NCBI RefSeq assembly: GCF_020073815.1 | Contig: NZ_JAIQZJ010000012.1 | Span: 141,337 to 205,336 of the forward strand | DNA: 64,000 bases | Direction: 5' to 3' | From: Nocardioides mangrovi | GTDB taxonomy: Bacteria; Actinomycetota; Actinomycetes; Propionibacteriales; Nocardioidaceae | In this document: in pieces, positions 35,348 through 43,403 of the stretch | How the letters are laid out: each line of letters starts with the position of its first letter | Numbering within the stretch: the stretch's first letter is position 1 | Notes under the pieces: generated by a model | Told to the model about the DNA's origin: nothing | Databases searched by the model: none | Seen by the model: only the letters and a program-made list of their open reading frames with translations | Made by a program: the position numbers and the translations under genes

Positions 35348-37389
35348 TTGTAGCTCCGCTGCTTCATCTCGATGGCCGTGTAGACGAGGTCTTCCTTGTG
35401 CAGGACGGGCGTGCCCATCCCCTCCGCGACGTCCGGGTCGGTGGCGAACTCCCAGGCCGCGACGTACGCGAACTGGTCGTCGTGGCGCAGCGCCTCGCCG
35501 TCCTCGGTCTGCGACTCCGCCCGGAAGTGACCACCGCAGGACTCGCGGCGGTTGAGCGCGTCGATGCACATGAGCTCGCCGAGCTCCATGAAGTCGGCGA
35601 CCCGGCCGGCCTTCTCCAGCGACTGGTTGAGGCTGTCGTTGGTGCCGAGGACCTTCACGTTGCGCCAGAAGTCGTCCTTGAGGGTGCGGATGAGGTCGAT
35701 CGCCTTCTTCAGGCCGTCCTCGGTCCGCTCCATGCCGCAGTACTCCCACATGATGTTGCCGAGCTCGCGGTGGTAGGAGTCGACGCTGCGGGTTCCGCTG
35801 GTGCCGAGGAAGTGCGCGACCCGGTCCTCGACGGCCTTCTTGGCCTCGACGACGGCCGGGTGGCTCTCCTCGATCTTCTCGAAGGGGCCGTCCGCGAGGT
35901 AGTCGCGGATGGTGTGCGGCAGGACGAAGTAGCCGTCCGCCAGGCCCTGCATCAGCGCCGAGGCGCCGAGGCGGTTGGCGCCGTGGTCGGAGAAGTTCGC
36001 CTCACCGGTCACGAACAGGCCGGGGATCGTCGACTGGAGGTCGTAGTCGACCCACAGGCCGCCCATGACGTAGTGGACGGCGGGGTAGATCCGCATCGGC
36101 GTCTCGTAGGGGTTCTCGCCGGTGATGCGGGCGTACATGTCGAAGAGGTTGTCGTACTTCTCCTCGATGCCGTCGCGACCCAGGCGCTCGATCGCCGCGC
36201 TGAAGTCGAGGTAGACGCCGCGCCGGACGCCCTCGACCTCGGGGCCGACGCCGCGTCCCTCGTCGCACACGTTCTTGGCGGCCCGGGACGCGATGTCGCG
36301 AGGCACCAGGTTGCCGAAGGAGGGGTAGATCCGCTCCAGGTAGTAGTCGCGGTCCTCCTCGGGGATGTCCCGCGGGTCCTTCTCGCAGTCGGCCTTCTTC
36401 TTCGGCACCCAGATCCGGCCGTCGTTGCGCAGCGACTCCGACATCAGGGTCAGCTTCGACTGGTGCGAGCCCGTGACCGGGATGCAGGTCGGGTGGATCT
36501 GCGTGTAGCAGGGGTTGGCCATGTAGGCACCCTTGCGGTGGGCACGCCACGCGGCGGTGACGTTGGAGCCCATCGCGTTGGTGGAGAGGAAGAAGACGTT
36601 GCCGTAGCCGCCGCTGGCGAGGACGACGACGTCGGCGAGGTGGGTCTCGATCTCGCCGGTGACCAGGTCGCGGGCGATGATGCCGCGGGCCTTGCCGTCG
36701 ACCACGATCAGCTCGAGCATCTCGTGGCGGGTGTACTGCGTGACCGTGCCGGCGGCGACCTGGCGCTCGAGCGCCTGGTAGGCGCCGATCAGCAGCTGCT
36801 GGCCCGTCTGGCCGCGGGCGTAGAAGGTGCGGGACACCTGCACGCCGCCGAAGGAGCGGTTGTCGAGCAGGCCGCCGTACTCGCGGGCGAAGGGGACGCC
36901 CTGCGCGACGCACTGGTCGATGATGTTGGTGCTGACCTCGGCCAGGCGGTAGACGTTCGACTCGCGCGAGCGGTAGTCGCCGCCCTTGACGGTGTCGTAG
37001 AAGAGGCGGTGGACGGAGTCGCCGTCCTCCTTGTAGTTCTTCGCCGCGTTGATGCCGCCCTGGGCCGCGATCGAGTGGGCGCGGCGCGGGGAGTCCTGGT
37101 AGCAGAAGGACTTCACGTTGTAGCCGGCCTCGCCGAGCGTCGCGGCGGCCGAGCCACCAGCCAGGCCGGTGCCGACGATGATGATGTCGAGCTTGCGGCG
37201 GTTGGCCGGGTTGACCAGGCGGGCCTCGAACTTGCGGGTCTGCCAGCGCTCGTCGATCGGGCCGCCCGGGGACTTGGTGTCCGCGATCGGAGAACCGGGG
37301 ACGTAGTAGCCGGCGGCGTCGTCACCGTGGGCGCCGGGGGCGTCGTGCGACGGGTCACCGGTGAGGGTGGTGTCAGGCATGTCGGTCAT
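35344..37389 (-). CDS. sdhA: Succinate dehydrogenase / fumarate reductase flavoprotein subunit
   Basis: 681 aa, longer than E. coli SdhA and like the type-B enzymes of Bacteroidetes and actinobacteria. FAD motif IIIVGTGLAGGSAAATLGE, covalent-FAD His segment RRAHSIAAQGGIN, and catalytic regions with VHYVMGGLWVDYDLQ and GANRLGASALMQG. N-terminal ~65 aa are hydrophilic and extra to the core. Between sdhC (12 nt upstream) and sdhB (overlap). Confidence 0.95.
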   Translation of the reverse strand: MTDMPDTTLTGDPSHDAPGAHGDDAAGYYVPGSPIADTKSPGGPIDERWQTRKFEARLVNPANRRKLDIIIVGTGLAGGSAAATLGEAGYNVKSFCYQDSPRRAHSIAAQGGINAAKNYKEDGDSVHRLFYDTVKGGDYRSRESNVYRLAEVSTNIIDQCVAQGVPFAREYGGLLDNRSFGGVQVSRTFYARGQTGQQLLIGAYQALERQVAAGTVTQYTRHEMLELIVVDGKARGIIARDLVTGEIETHLADVVVLASGGYGNVFFLSTNAMGSNVTAAWRAHRKGAYMANPCYTQIHPTCIPVTGSHQSKLTLMSESLRNDGRIWVPKKKADCEKDPRDIPEEDRDYYLERIYPSFGNLVPRDIASRAAKNVCDEGRGVGPEVEGVRRGVYLDFSAAIERLGRDGIEEKYDNLFDMYARITGENPYETPMRIYPAVHYVMGGLWVDYDLQSTIPGLFVTGEANFSDHGANRLGASALMQGLADGYFVLPHTIRDYLADGPFEKIEESHPAVVEAKKAVEDRVAHFLGTSGTRSVDSYHRELGNIMWEYCGMERTEDGLKKAIDLIRTLKDDFWRNVKVLGTNDSLNQSLEKAGRVADFMELGELMCIDALNRRESCGGHFRAESQTEDGEALRHDDQFAYVAAWEFATDPDVAEGMGTPVLHKEDLVYTAIEMKQRSYK

Positions 37390-37401
37390 GTGCGCGACCC
37401 C

Positions 37402-38103
37402 TTACTTGGTGATGACGCCCGCGAGGACGAAGATCGGGACGAGGGAGAAACCGCCGGCGATGACGACCGCGACGATCCAGCCGAGGGCCTTCGCGTTGCG
37501 GCGGGCCCGGGCGTTGTTGGTCAGGCCGAGCGTCTGGGCGGAGCTCCAGACGCCGTGGTGCAGGTGCATGCCGAGGGCGAACATCGCGACCAGGTAGATG
37601 ATCGTCATCCACCAGGTGTCGAAGGTGTCGACCAGCAGGTTGTACGGGTCGTTGGTGGCGCCACCCGAGACGTTGACCTTGCCGATGGTGAAGTTGACGA
37701 GGTGCCAGATCAGGAAGAGCAGGATCGTCAGCCCGCCCCAGCGCATCCAGCGCGAGGAGAACGACGACGCGAGGTTCTTCTTCACGACGTACCGCTGCGT
37801 CCGCGCGTGGTTGGACCGGCGCCACAGCTTGGCCGCGGAGTAGACGTGCACGACGAGCGAGACGATCAGCACGGCCCGGATGATCCAGAGCAGGCCCTCG
37901 CGCGGGAGCATCGGCTCACCGATGGTGCGCAGGTGCTCGGCGTACTCGTTGTAGGCGTCGTGGCCGGAGAAGGCCTTGAGGTTGCCGTACATGTGCAGGA
38001 GCACGAAGCCGATGAAGATGATGCCGCTCGCGGCCATCAAGAGCTTGAGGGTGATGGTCGAGCGCGAAGCGCGCGCACCCCTGACCAAGGTCGTCGTTGC
38101 CAC
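37402..38103 (-). CDS. sdhC: Succinate dehydrogenase cytochrome b subunit (b558 type)
   Basis: 233 aa with five transmembrane segments. Candidate haem-ligand His in VLLHMYGN (H37), VVHVYSAAKLW, LIWHLVNF and GMHLHHGVW. A single fused anchor with no SdhD, as in the B. subtilis-like type B enzymes with two haems. The GTG at 38103 has a -10-like TAGCGT 8 nt upstream (38112-38117). Confidence 0.93.
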   Translation of the reverse strand: MATTTLVRGARASRSTITLKLLMAASGIIFIGFVLLHMYGNLKAFSGHDAYNEYAEHLRTIGEPMLPREGLLWIIRAVLIVSLVVHVYSAAKLWRRSNHARTQRYVVKKNLASSFSSRWMRWGGLTILLFLIWHLVNFTIGKVNVSGGATNDPYNLLVDTFDTWWMTIIYLVAMFALGMHLHHGVWSSAQTLGLTNNARARRNAKALGWIVAVVIAGGFSLVPIFVLAGVITK

Positions 38104-38111
38104 GAAAGGCC

Positions 38112-38117
38112 ACGCTA
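38112..38117 (-). promoter_or_regulatory. -10 element for (near-)leaderless sdhCAB transcript
   Basis: On the minus strand TAGCGT ends 8 nt before the sdhC GTG; no ribosome site is visible. Confidence 0.4.
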
Positions 38118-38157
38118 CCTTCAGCGCCGGGCGCGGCGACGCCCGGGTGAGTGTGAC

Positions 38158-39228
38158 TTACGTCCGGTTACCGGCGAGTCCGCGACCGGCCCCGACCAGC
38201 GGGCGGTAGTGCTGCTCGACCAGCTCGTCGACGGCGTCGACCCACGACCGGGTCGCCAGCTCGCGTGCCCGTGCGCCGAGCAGGGAGCGGCGGCGGTCGG
38301 CCGCGAGCGAGGCGACCGCGCGGACCAGGCCCTGGTCGTCGGCGGCGTCGTAGAGCAGCCCGGTCTCCAGGCCGCGCACGACGTCGCGGGCGCCGCCCGC
38401 ACGCGGGGCGACGACCGGGACGCCGGCGGCGCCGGCCTCGCGGAGGACGTGGCTGCAGGTCTCCTGGCGGCCCGGGTGGACGAGCAGGTCCAGGGTCGGG
38501 AGCACGGCGGTGAGGTCGCCGGTCGCGAGGGTGCCGGTGAACTTCGCCTCCGGCAGCCGCGACTCGAGCCACTCGCGCTGCGGGCCGTCGCCGACCACGA
38601 CCGGACGGATGCCGGGGATCCGGTTGAGGTCCGCGAGGCGACGGACGTCGTGCCGGTTGCGGAGGCTGCCGACGTAGCCGACGAGGACCTGCGGCTCGGT
38701 GCGGGTGCGGGCGCGTGACCACTTCTCGTGCAGCCAGGTGTCGCGCAGGGCGGGAGTGAAGGCGGCGGTGTCGACACCGGGAGCCCACAGGGAGACCGGT
38801 ACGCCGAAGCCGGCGACCCGGTCGAGCATCCACGTGGAGGTGACGAGCACCGTCGAGGCGCGCTCGGCGACGCGGGAGCGCCAGTAGTCCTCGGTGACGT
38901 CGAGCAGCGCGGACTGCTCGACCACGATCGAGGGGAGGCCGAGGCGCCCGGCGTACTTGAGGGCCTTGCGGCCGACCGGGCCGGGGGAGGTGACGTGCAC
39001 GAGGTCCGGGCCGGACGCCGCCAGGGCGTCGCGGACCTGCGTGCCGACCTGGTGCCAGGGCCGGATCCGGCTGACCCGGCAGCCGCGGTAGGTCGCGAGA
39101 CCCGGGCCGGGCGCGATGAGGTCGACCTGGTGGCCGGTGTCGACGAGCCGGTCCACGACGGCCTTCACCGTCGTCGTGGTGCCGTCCACGGCCGGGAAGA
39201 ACGTCTCGGTCACGAGGGTGATCCGCAT
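38158..39228 (-). CDS. Family 4 glycosyltransferase
   Basis: 356 aa. GT-B fold: the N-terminal ETFFPAVDGTTTTVKAVVDRL is typical of mannosyltransferases such as MgtA, and the C-terminal nucleotide-sugar site has HPGRQETCSHVLREAGAAGVPVVA with the E-x7-E-like pair. Probably transfers mannose or a related sugar to a lipid or glycan. It lies 54 nt upstream of sdhC on the same strand and divergent from the second sdh operon; the link to respiration is likely only positional. Confidence 0.88.
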   Translation of the reverse strand: MRITLVTETFFPAVDGTTTTVKAVVDRLVDTGHQVDLIAPGPGLATYRGCRVSRIRPWHQVGTQVRDALAASGPDLVHVTSPGPVGRKALKYAGRLGLPSIVVEQSALLDVTEDYWRSRVAERASTVLVTSTWMLDRVAGFGVPVSLWAPGVDTAAFTPALRDTWLHEKWSRARTRTEPQVLVGYVGSLRNRHDVRRLADLNRIPGIRPVVVGDGPQREWLESRLPEAKFTGTLATGDLTAVLPTLDLLVHPGRQETCSHVLREAGAAGVPVVAPRAGGARDVVRGLETGLLYDAADDQGLVRAVASLAADRRRSLLGARARELATRSWVDAVDELVEQHYRPLVGAGRGLAGNRT

Positions 39229-39400
39229 GGCGCCACCGTGACCAGCCGGGGTGTCCGGACGGCTGCGTGGAGGTTGATGTCGGGTGAACCGCGCCTACCA
39301 CACGCCATGGAACACGTTCTCGAATTCTCGGTGTGGGCCCTTTCACATCGGGACCCCTTTGTGCAGACTCACCTATCACGTGCTCACGACGGAGGCGCCG

Positions 39401-40204
39401 ATGGCGACAGATCTGACGGGTGTGAACGGGCCCACCCGGGCCCGCATCGAGGCGAAGACCCTGCGCACCGACAGATGGTGGCTCTATCCGGCAACGACGT
39501 TCGTGGTGTTCGCGGCGTTCATCGTCTACGCGACGTGGCGGGCGTTCTCGGGCGACAACTACTTCTCCGAGCCCTACCTCTCGCCGTTCTACTCGCCGTG
39601 CCTCACGGACTCCTGCACGTCCGGCGCCTCGGATTTCGGCCAGCCGTTCAGCTGGTGGCAGCTGTCGCCGGCGCTGCTCATCCTGATCTTCCCGCTGGGC
39701 TTCCGGATGACCTGCTACTACTACCGCAAGGCCTACTACCGTGCCTTCTGGCTCTCCCCGCCGGCCTGCGCGGTCGCGGAGCCGCACGGGAAGTACTCCG
39801 GTGAGACTCGCTTCCCGCTGATCCTCCAGAACGTCCACCGCTGGTTCTGGTACGCCGCGGTCGTGGTCGCGCTGATCCTCACCTACGACGCGCTGCTGGC
39901 CTTCGGTCCGGCCGAGGGCGAGTCCGACGGCATCCACATGGGCCTCGGCACGGTCCTCATGGTCGCGAACGTCGTGCTGATCTGGCTCTACACGCTCTCG
40001 TGCCACTCCTGCCGGCACATCACCGGCGGCCGCCTGCGGCACTTCTCCAAGCACCCGGTCCGCTACCAGATGTGGACCTTCGTCTCGAAGCTCAACGCCC
40101 GGCACGCGCAGTTCGCCTGGTACTCGCTCTTCTCCGTGGCGCTGGTCGACCTCTACATCTACCTGCTCGCGTCCGGTGCCTTCGACGACCCGCGGTTCTT
40201 CTGA
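39401..40204 (+). CDS. Succinate dehydrogenase membrane anchor, Sdh1 (Rv0249c-like)
   Basis: 267 aa with five transmembrane segments and several His and Cys, including LILQNVHRWFWYAA, TLSCHSCRHITGGRL and a Cys-containing loop CLTDSCTSG. The size and the order anchor-flavoprotein-FeS match the mycobacterial Sdh1 operon (Rv0249c-0247c). The ATG at 39401 has the ribosome site cggagg. First gene of the plus-strand sdh operon; 172 nt separate it from the divergent glycosyltransferase. Confidence 0.85.
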   Translation: MATDLTGVNGPTRARIEAKTLRTDRWWLYPATTFVVFAAFIVYATWRAFSGDNYFSEPYLSPFYSPCLTDSCTSGASDFGQPFSWWQLSPALLILIFPLGFRMTCYYYRKAYYRAFWLSPPACAVAEPHGKYSGETRFPLILQNVHRWFWYAAVVVALILTYDALLAFGPAEGESDGIHMGLGTVLMVANVVLIWLYTLSCHSCRHITGGRLRHFSKHPVRYQMWTFVSKLNARHAQFAWYSLFSVALVDLYIYLLASGAFDDPRFF

Positions 40205-40219
40205 TGAGGGGAGTCTTCT

Positions 40220-42070
40220 GTGAGTGATCGCCACCCGATGACGGGGAACGAGATGTCCGGCTCGGCCGAGGGCGGCATGGAGCGCCACGAGTACGACGTC
40301 GTCGTGGTCGGCGCCGGCGGCGCGGGTCTCCGCGCGGCGATCGCGGCGTACGAGGCGGGCGCCCGCACGGCGGTGGTCTGCAAGTCGCTGCTCGGCAAGG
40401 CGCACACCGTCATGGCCGAGGGCGGCATCGCCGCCGCGATGGGCAACCGCTGGCCCGAGGACAACTGGGAGGTGCACTTCCGCGACACCATGCGTGGTGG
40501 GAAGATGCTCAACAACTGGCGGATGGCCCAGCTGCACGCCCAGGAGGCGCCCGAGCGGGTGCAGGAGCTCGAGGACTGGGGTGCGCTCTTCGACCGCACC
40601 GAGGACGGGCTGATCAGCCAGCGCGACTTCGGCGGCCACAAGTACGCTCGGCTCGCCCACGTCGGCGACCGCACCGGCCTCGAGATGATCCGCACCCTCC
40701 AGCAGCGCACGGTGCAGCTCGGCATCGACGTGTTCATGGAGTGCACGGTCACCGACCTGATGAAGGACGGTGGCAGCGGCGCGATCTCCGGCGCGTTCGG
40801 CTACTGGCGCGAGAGCGGCCGCTTCGTGCTCTTCGAGGCGCCCACCGTCATCCTCGCGACCGGTGGCATCGGCAAGTCCTTCAAGGTCACCTCCAACTCG
40901 TGGGAGTACACCGGCGACGGCCATGCGCTCGCGATGCGGGCAGGAGCGGCGCTGATCAACATGGAGTTCGTGCAGTTCCACCCGACCGGCATGGTCTGGC
41001 CGCCGTCGGTGAAGGGCCTGCTGGTCACCGAGTCGGTGCGCGGCGACGGCGGCATCCTCCGCAACTCCGAGGGCAAGCGCTTCATGTTCGACTACATCCC
41101 GGAGTTCTTCCGGGCCGAGACCGCCGACACCGAGGAGGAGGCCGACCGGTGGTACGACGACAAGAAGAACAACCGGCGCCCACCCGAGCTGCTGCCGCGT
41201 GACGAGGTCGCCCGGGCGATCAACTCCGAGATCAAGGCCGGCCGCGGGTCACCGCACGGCGGCATCTTCCTCGACATCGCGTCGCGTCGTACGCCGGAGT
41301 TCATCCGCAAGCGGCTGCCGTCGATGTACCACCAGTTCAAGGAGCTGGCCGACGTCGACATCACCGCCGAGCCGATGGAGATCGGCCCGACCTGCCACTA
41401 CGTGATGGGCGGTGTCGAGGTCGACCCCGACACCCAGGAGTCCGCCGTCACCGGGCTCTACGCCGTCGGCGAGTGCTCCGGCGGCATGCACGGCTCCAAC
41501 CGGCTCGGCGGCAACTCGCTCGGCGACCTGCTGGTCTTCGGCAAGCGGGCCGGCGAGCACGCTGCGTCGTACGCCGCCTCGCTGGCCGCGCGTCCCGGGG
41601 TGAGCGAGTCGGACGTGTCCGCCGCCAAGGACAGCGCCCTCGCGCCGTTCGAGGTGGAGGGAGGGGAGAACCCCTACACGATCCAGCAGGACCTCCAGCA
41701 GTCGATGAACGACCTGGTCGGCATCATCCGCACCGCGGCCGAGCTGGAGGAGTCGCTGCGCGAGATCGAGGTCTTCAAGGAGCGGGCGAAGCACATGGTC
41801 GTGGAGGGCCACCGGCAGTACAACCCGGGCTGGCACCTCTCCATCGACCTGCGGAACATGCTGGTCGTCAGCGAGTCCATCGCCAAGGCCGCGCTCGCCC
41901 GGCAGGAGTCGCGTGGCGGCCACACCCGCGACGACTTCCCCAAGACCGATGCCGAGGTGTGGGGCAAGAAGAACCTCGTCGTCACGCTCAACGATGCCGG
42001 CACCGGCGTCGACCTGTCCGAGAAGCCGCTGCCGGTGATGCCGGACGAGCTCAAGAAGTACTTCGACTGA
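40220..42070 (+). CDS. Succinate dehydrogenase / fumarate reductase flavoprotein subunit, Sdh1 type
   Basis: 616 aa. FAD motif DVVVVGAGGAGLRAAIAAYEAG, HTVMAEGGIAAAMGN (position of the FAD-linked His), QFHPTGMVWPP, and TCHYVMGGVEVDPDTQ and GGMHGSNRLGGNSLGDLLVFGKRAG. It is clearly distinct from the sdhA at 35344, so not a recent duplicate. GTG start with ribosome site gagggga. Confidence 0.94.
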   Translation: MSDRHPMTGNEMSGSAEGGMERHEYDVVVVGAGGAGLRAAIAAYEAGARTAVVCKSLLGKAHTVMAEGGIAAAMGNRWPEDNWEVHFRDTMRGGKMLNNWRMAQLHAQEAPERVQELEDWGALFDRTEDGLISQRDFGGHKYARLAHVGDRTGLEMIRTLQQRTVQLGIDVFMECTVTDLMKDGGSGAISGAFGYWRESGRFVLFEAPTVILATGGIGKSFKVTSNSWEYTGDGHALAMRAGAALINMEFVQFHPTGMVWPPSVKGLLVTESVRGDGGILRNSEGKRFMFDYIPEFFRAETADTEEEADRWYDDKKNNRRPPELLPRDEVARAINSEIKAGRGSPHGGIFLDIASRRTPEFIRKRLPSMYHQFKELADVDITAEPMEIGPTCHYVMGGVEVDPDTQESAVTGLYAVGECSGGMHGSNRLGGNSLGDLLVFGKRAGEHAASYAASLAARPGVSESDVSAAKDSALAPFEVEGGENPYTIQQDLQQSMNDLVGIIRTAAELEESLREIEVFKERAKHMVVEGHRQYNPGWHLSIDLRNMLVVSESIAKAALARQESRGGHTRDDFPKTDAEVWGKKNLVVTLNDAGTGVDLSEKPLPVMPDELKKYFD

Positions 42071-42094
42071 GTTGATCGTGGGGAGAGGGCTGAC

Positions 42095-42871
42095 ATGGGC
42101 TACACGCTGAAGATGCGGGTCTGGCGCGGCGACCAGGAGGGCGGCGACCTCGCCGACTACGACGTCGAGGTCTCCGAGGGCGAGGTCGTCCTCGACGCAC
42201 TCCACCGGCTGCAGGCCACCCAGGCCGGTGACCTCGCGATCCGCTGGAACTGCAAGGCCGGCAAGTGCGGCTCCTGCTCGGCGGAGATCAACGGCCGGCC
42301 CCGGCTGATGTGCATGACCCGGCTCTCCGACTTCGAGCCGACCGAGACGATCACGGTCACCCCGATGCGGACCTTCCCGGTGATCCGCGACCTGGTCACC
42401 GACGTGTCCTTCAACTACGAGAAGGCCAAGGAGCTCCCGTACGCCGAGCTCGGCCCGCGCGATGCCGACGGCAAGCGGCGGATGGCGCAGATCGACGTCG
42501 AGCGGGGCCAGGAGTTCCGCAAGTGCATCGAGTGCTTCCTCTGCCAGAACACCTGCCACGTCGTACGCGACCACGAGGACAACAAGCCCGCCTTCGCCGG
42601 CCCCCGCTTCTTCCTCCGGTACGCCGAGCTCGACATGCACCCCCTCGACACCCACGACCGCCGAGCGCTGGCCCAGGGAGCGGCCGGGCTCGGGATGTGC
42701 AACATCACCAAGTGCTGCACCGAGGTCTGTCCCGAGGGCATCAAGATCACCGACAACGCGATCATCCCGATGAAGGAGCGCGTCGTCGACCGCAAGTACG
42801 ACCCCCTGGTATGGCTCGGCAACAAGATCGGCATCCGCAACAAGGACAACGACGGCCGTACCGAGGTCTAG
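42095..42871 (+). CDS. Succinate dehydrogenase / fumarate reductase iron-sulfur subunit, Sdh1 type
   Basis: 258 aa. [2Fe-2S] CKAGKCGSCSAE with a later Cys (MCMTRL), then CIECFLCQNTC and CNITKCCTEVCPEG for the other two clusters. Last gene of the operon, 24 nt after the flavoprotein gene. Only 4 nt separate its stop from that of the convergent small membrane protein. Confidence 0.94.
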   Translation: MGYTLKMRVWRGDQEGGDLADYDVEVSEGEVVLDALHRLQATQAGDLAIRWNCKAGKCGSCSAEINGRPRLMCMTRLSDFEPTETITVTPMRTFPVIRDLVTDVSFNYEKAKELPYAELGPRDADGKRRMAQIDVERGQEFRKCIECFLCQNTCHVVRDHEDNKPAFAGPRFFLRYAELDMHPLDTHDRRALAQGAAGLGMCNITKCCTEVCPEGIKITDNAIIPMKERVVDRKYDPLVWLGNKIGIRNKDNDGRTEV

Positions 42872-42875
42872 TCGC

Positions 42876-43058
42876 TCAGCTGGGCAGCAGGCTGATCAGT
42901 GCCTGCGCGAAGAGGTACGCCGCGCCGCCGACTGCCGCCGCCACGAGGAGCGTGACGAGCGTGATCGTCAGGAACGCCCGCAGCAGCGCCATCGGCGTCG
43001 ACGGGTCCCCATCCCTGCTCCGCTGCTCCCGCGGGTGGTGGTGCGCGATGAGTGCCAT
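42876..43058 (-). CDS. Small single-pass membrane protein, unknown function
   Basis: 60 aa: a His/Arg-rich N-terminus (ALIAHHHPREQRSRDG) and one or two hydrophobic stretches (LLRAFLTITLVTLLVAAAVGGAAYLFAQALISLL). The ribosome site gggaggga lies 7 nt before the ATG at 43058, which is why I keep it and not the longer upstream frame. Not recognised. Confidence 0.6.
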   Translation of the reverse strand: MALIAHHHPREQRSRDGDPSTPMALLRAFLTITLVTLLVAAAVGGAAYLFAQALISLLPS

Positions 43059-43204
43059 GACCGTCTCCCTCCCGAGTGGACCGATCTCCCACCACGGTGC
43101 GCCCGCTGCGCGCCGCTGTCTTCCCTCGTTGTGGGTGAGACGCAACGGCCCCCGCGTGGCGTTGCGCCCGTGGCGGTCACGATCCGGTCACGACTGCCCC
43201 GGCC

Positions 43205-43313
43205 CTGCCGTCGAGTCGAGGGTTTCCGTCCGTTGAGTCGAGGGTTTCCGCGCGTCGAGCCGAGCCCAGCCCGCGGAAAGCCCCGACTCGAGCCGCGGAA
43301 ACCCTCGACTCGG
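43205..43313. repeat. Cluster of two direct and two inverted copies of a 16-17 nt repeat
   Basis: GAGTCGAGGGTTTCCG occurs at about 43213-43228 and 43235-43250. Its complement occurs as an imperfect copy at 43274-43290 (cggaaagccccgactcg) and an almost perfect copy at 43296-43312 (cggaaaccctcgactcg). The pairs face each other and could form a long cruciform or RNA hairpin. It fills part of the 345-nt gene-free stretch before mutA. REP-like element or transcription barrier are possible. The rest of the gap holds only the mutA promoter. Confidence 0.8.
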
Positions 43314-43390
43314 CGAGATCGGAGGGGCCCGCCCAAGCGGGTGCTCGGTTGAAAACGTCACACTCCGTGGCCGGGGAGTGACGGTCGTCC

Positions 43391-43396
43391 TAGGGT
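43391..43396 (+). promoter_or_regulatory. -10 element for leaderless mutAB-meaB transcript
   Basis: TAGGGT ends exactly 7 nt before the mutA ATG, with no ribosome site. No cobalamin riboswitch is seen in the leader region. Confidence 0.6.
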
Positions 43397-43403
43397 TCGC
43401 ACC

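Noticed and set aside
35398..38718. A ~1100-codon plus-strand open frame opposite sdhA and sdhC
   Set aside because: Same reason: shadow of sdhCAB and the glycosyltransferase, with no recognisable domains and a biased composition.
38158..39228. Glycosyltransferase as a functional member of the sdh operons
   Set aside because: sdhC has its own -10 element and the family has no known role in respiration; proximity alone is not enough.
43059..43403. Cobalamin riboswitch before the B12-dependent mutase
   Set aside because: No B12-box-like segment is visible; the stretch is explained by the inverted repeat cluster and a leaderless promoter.
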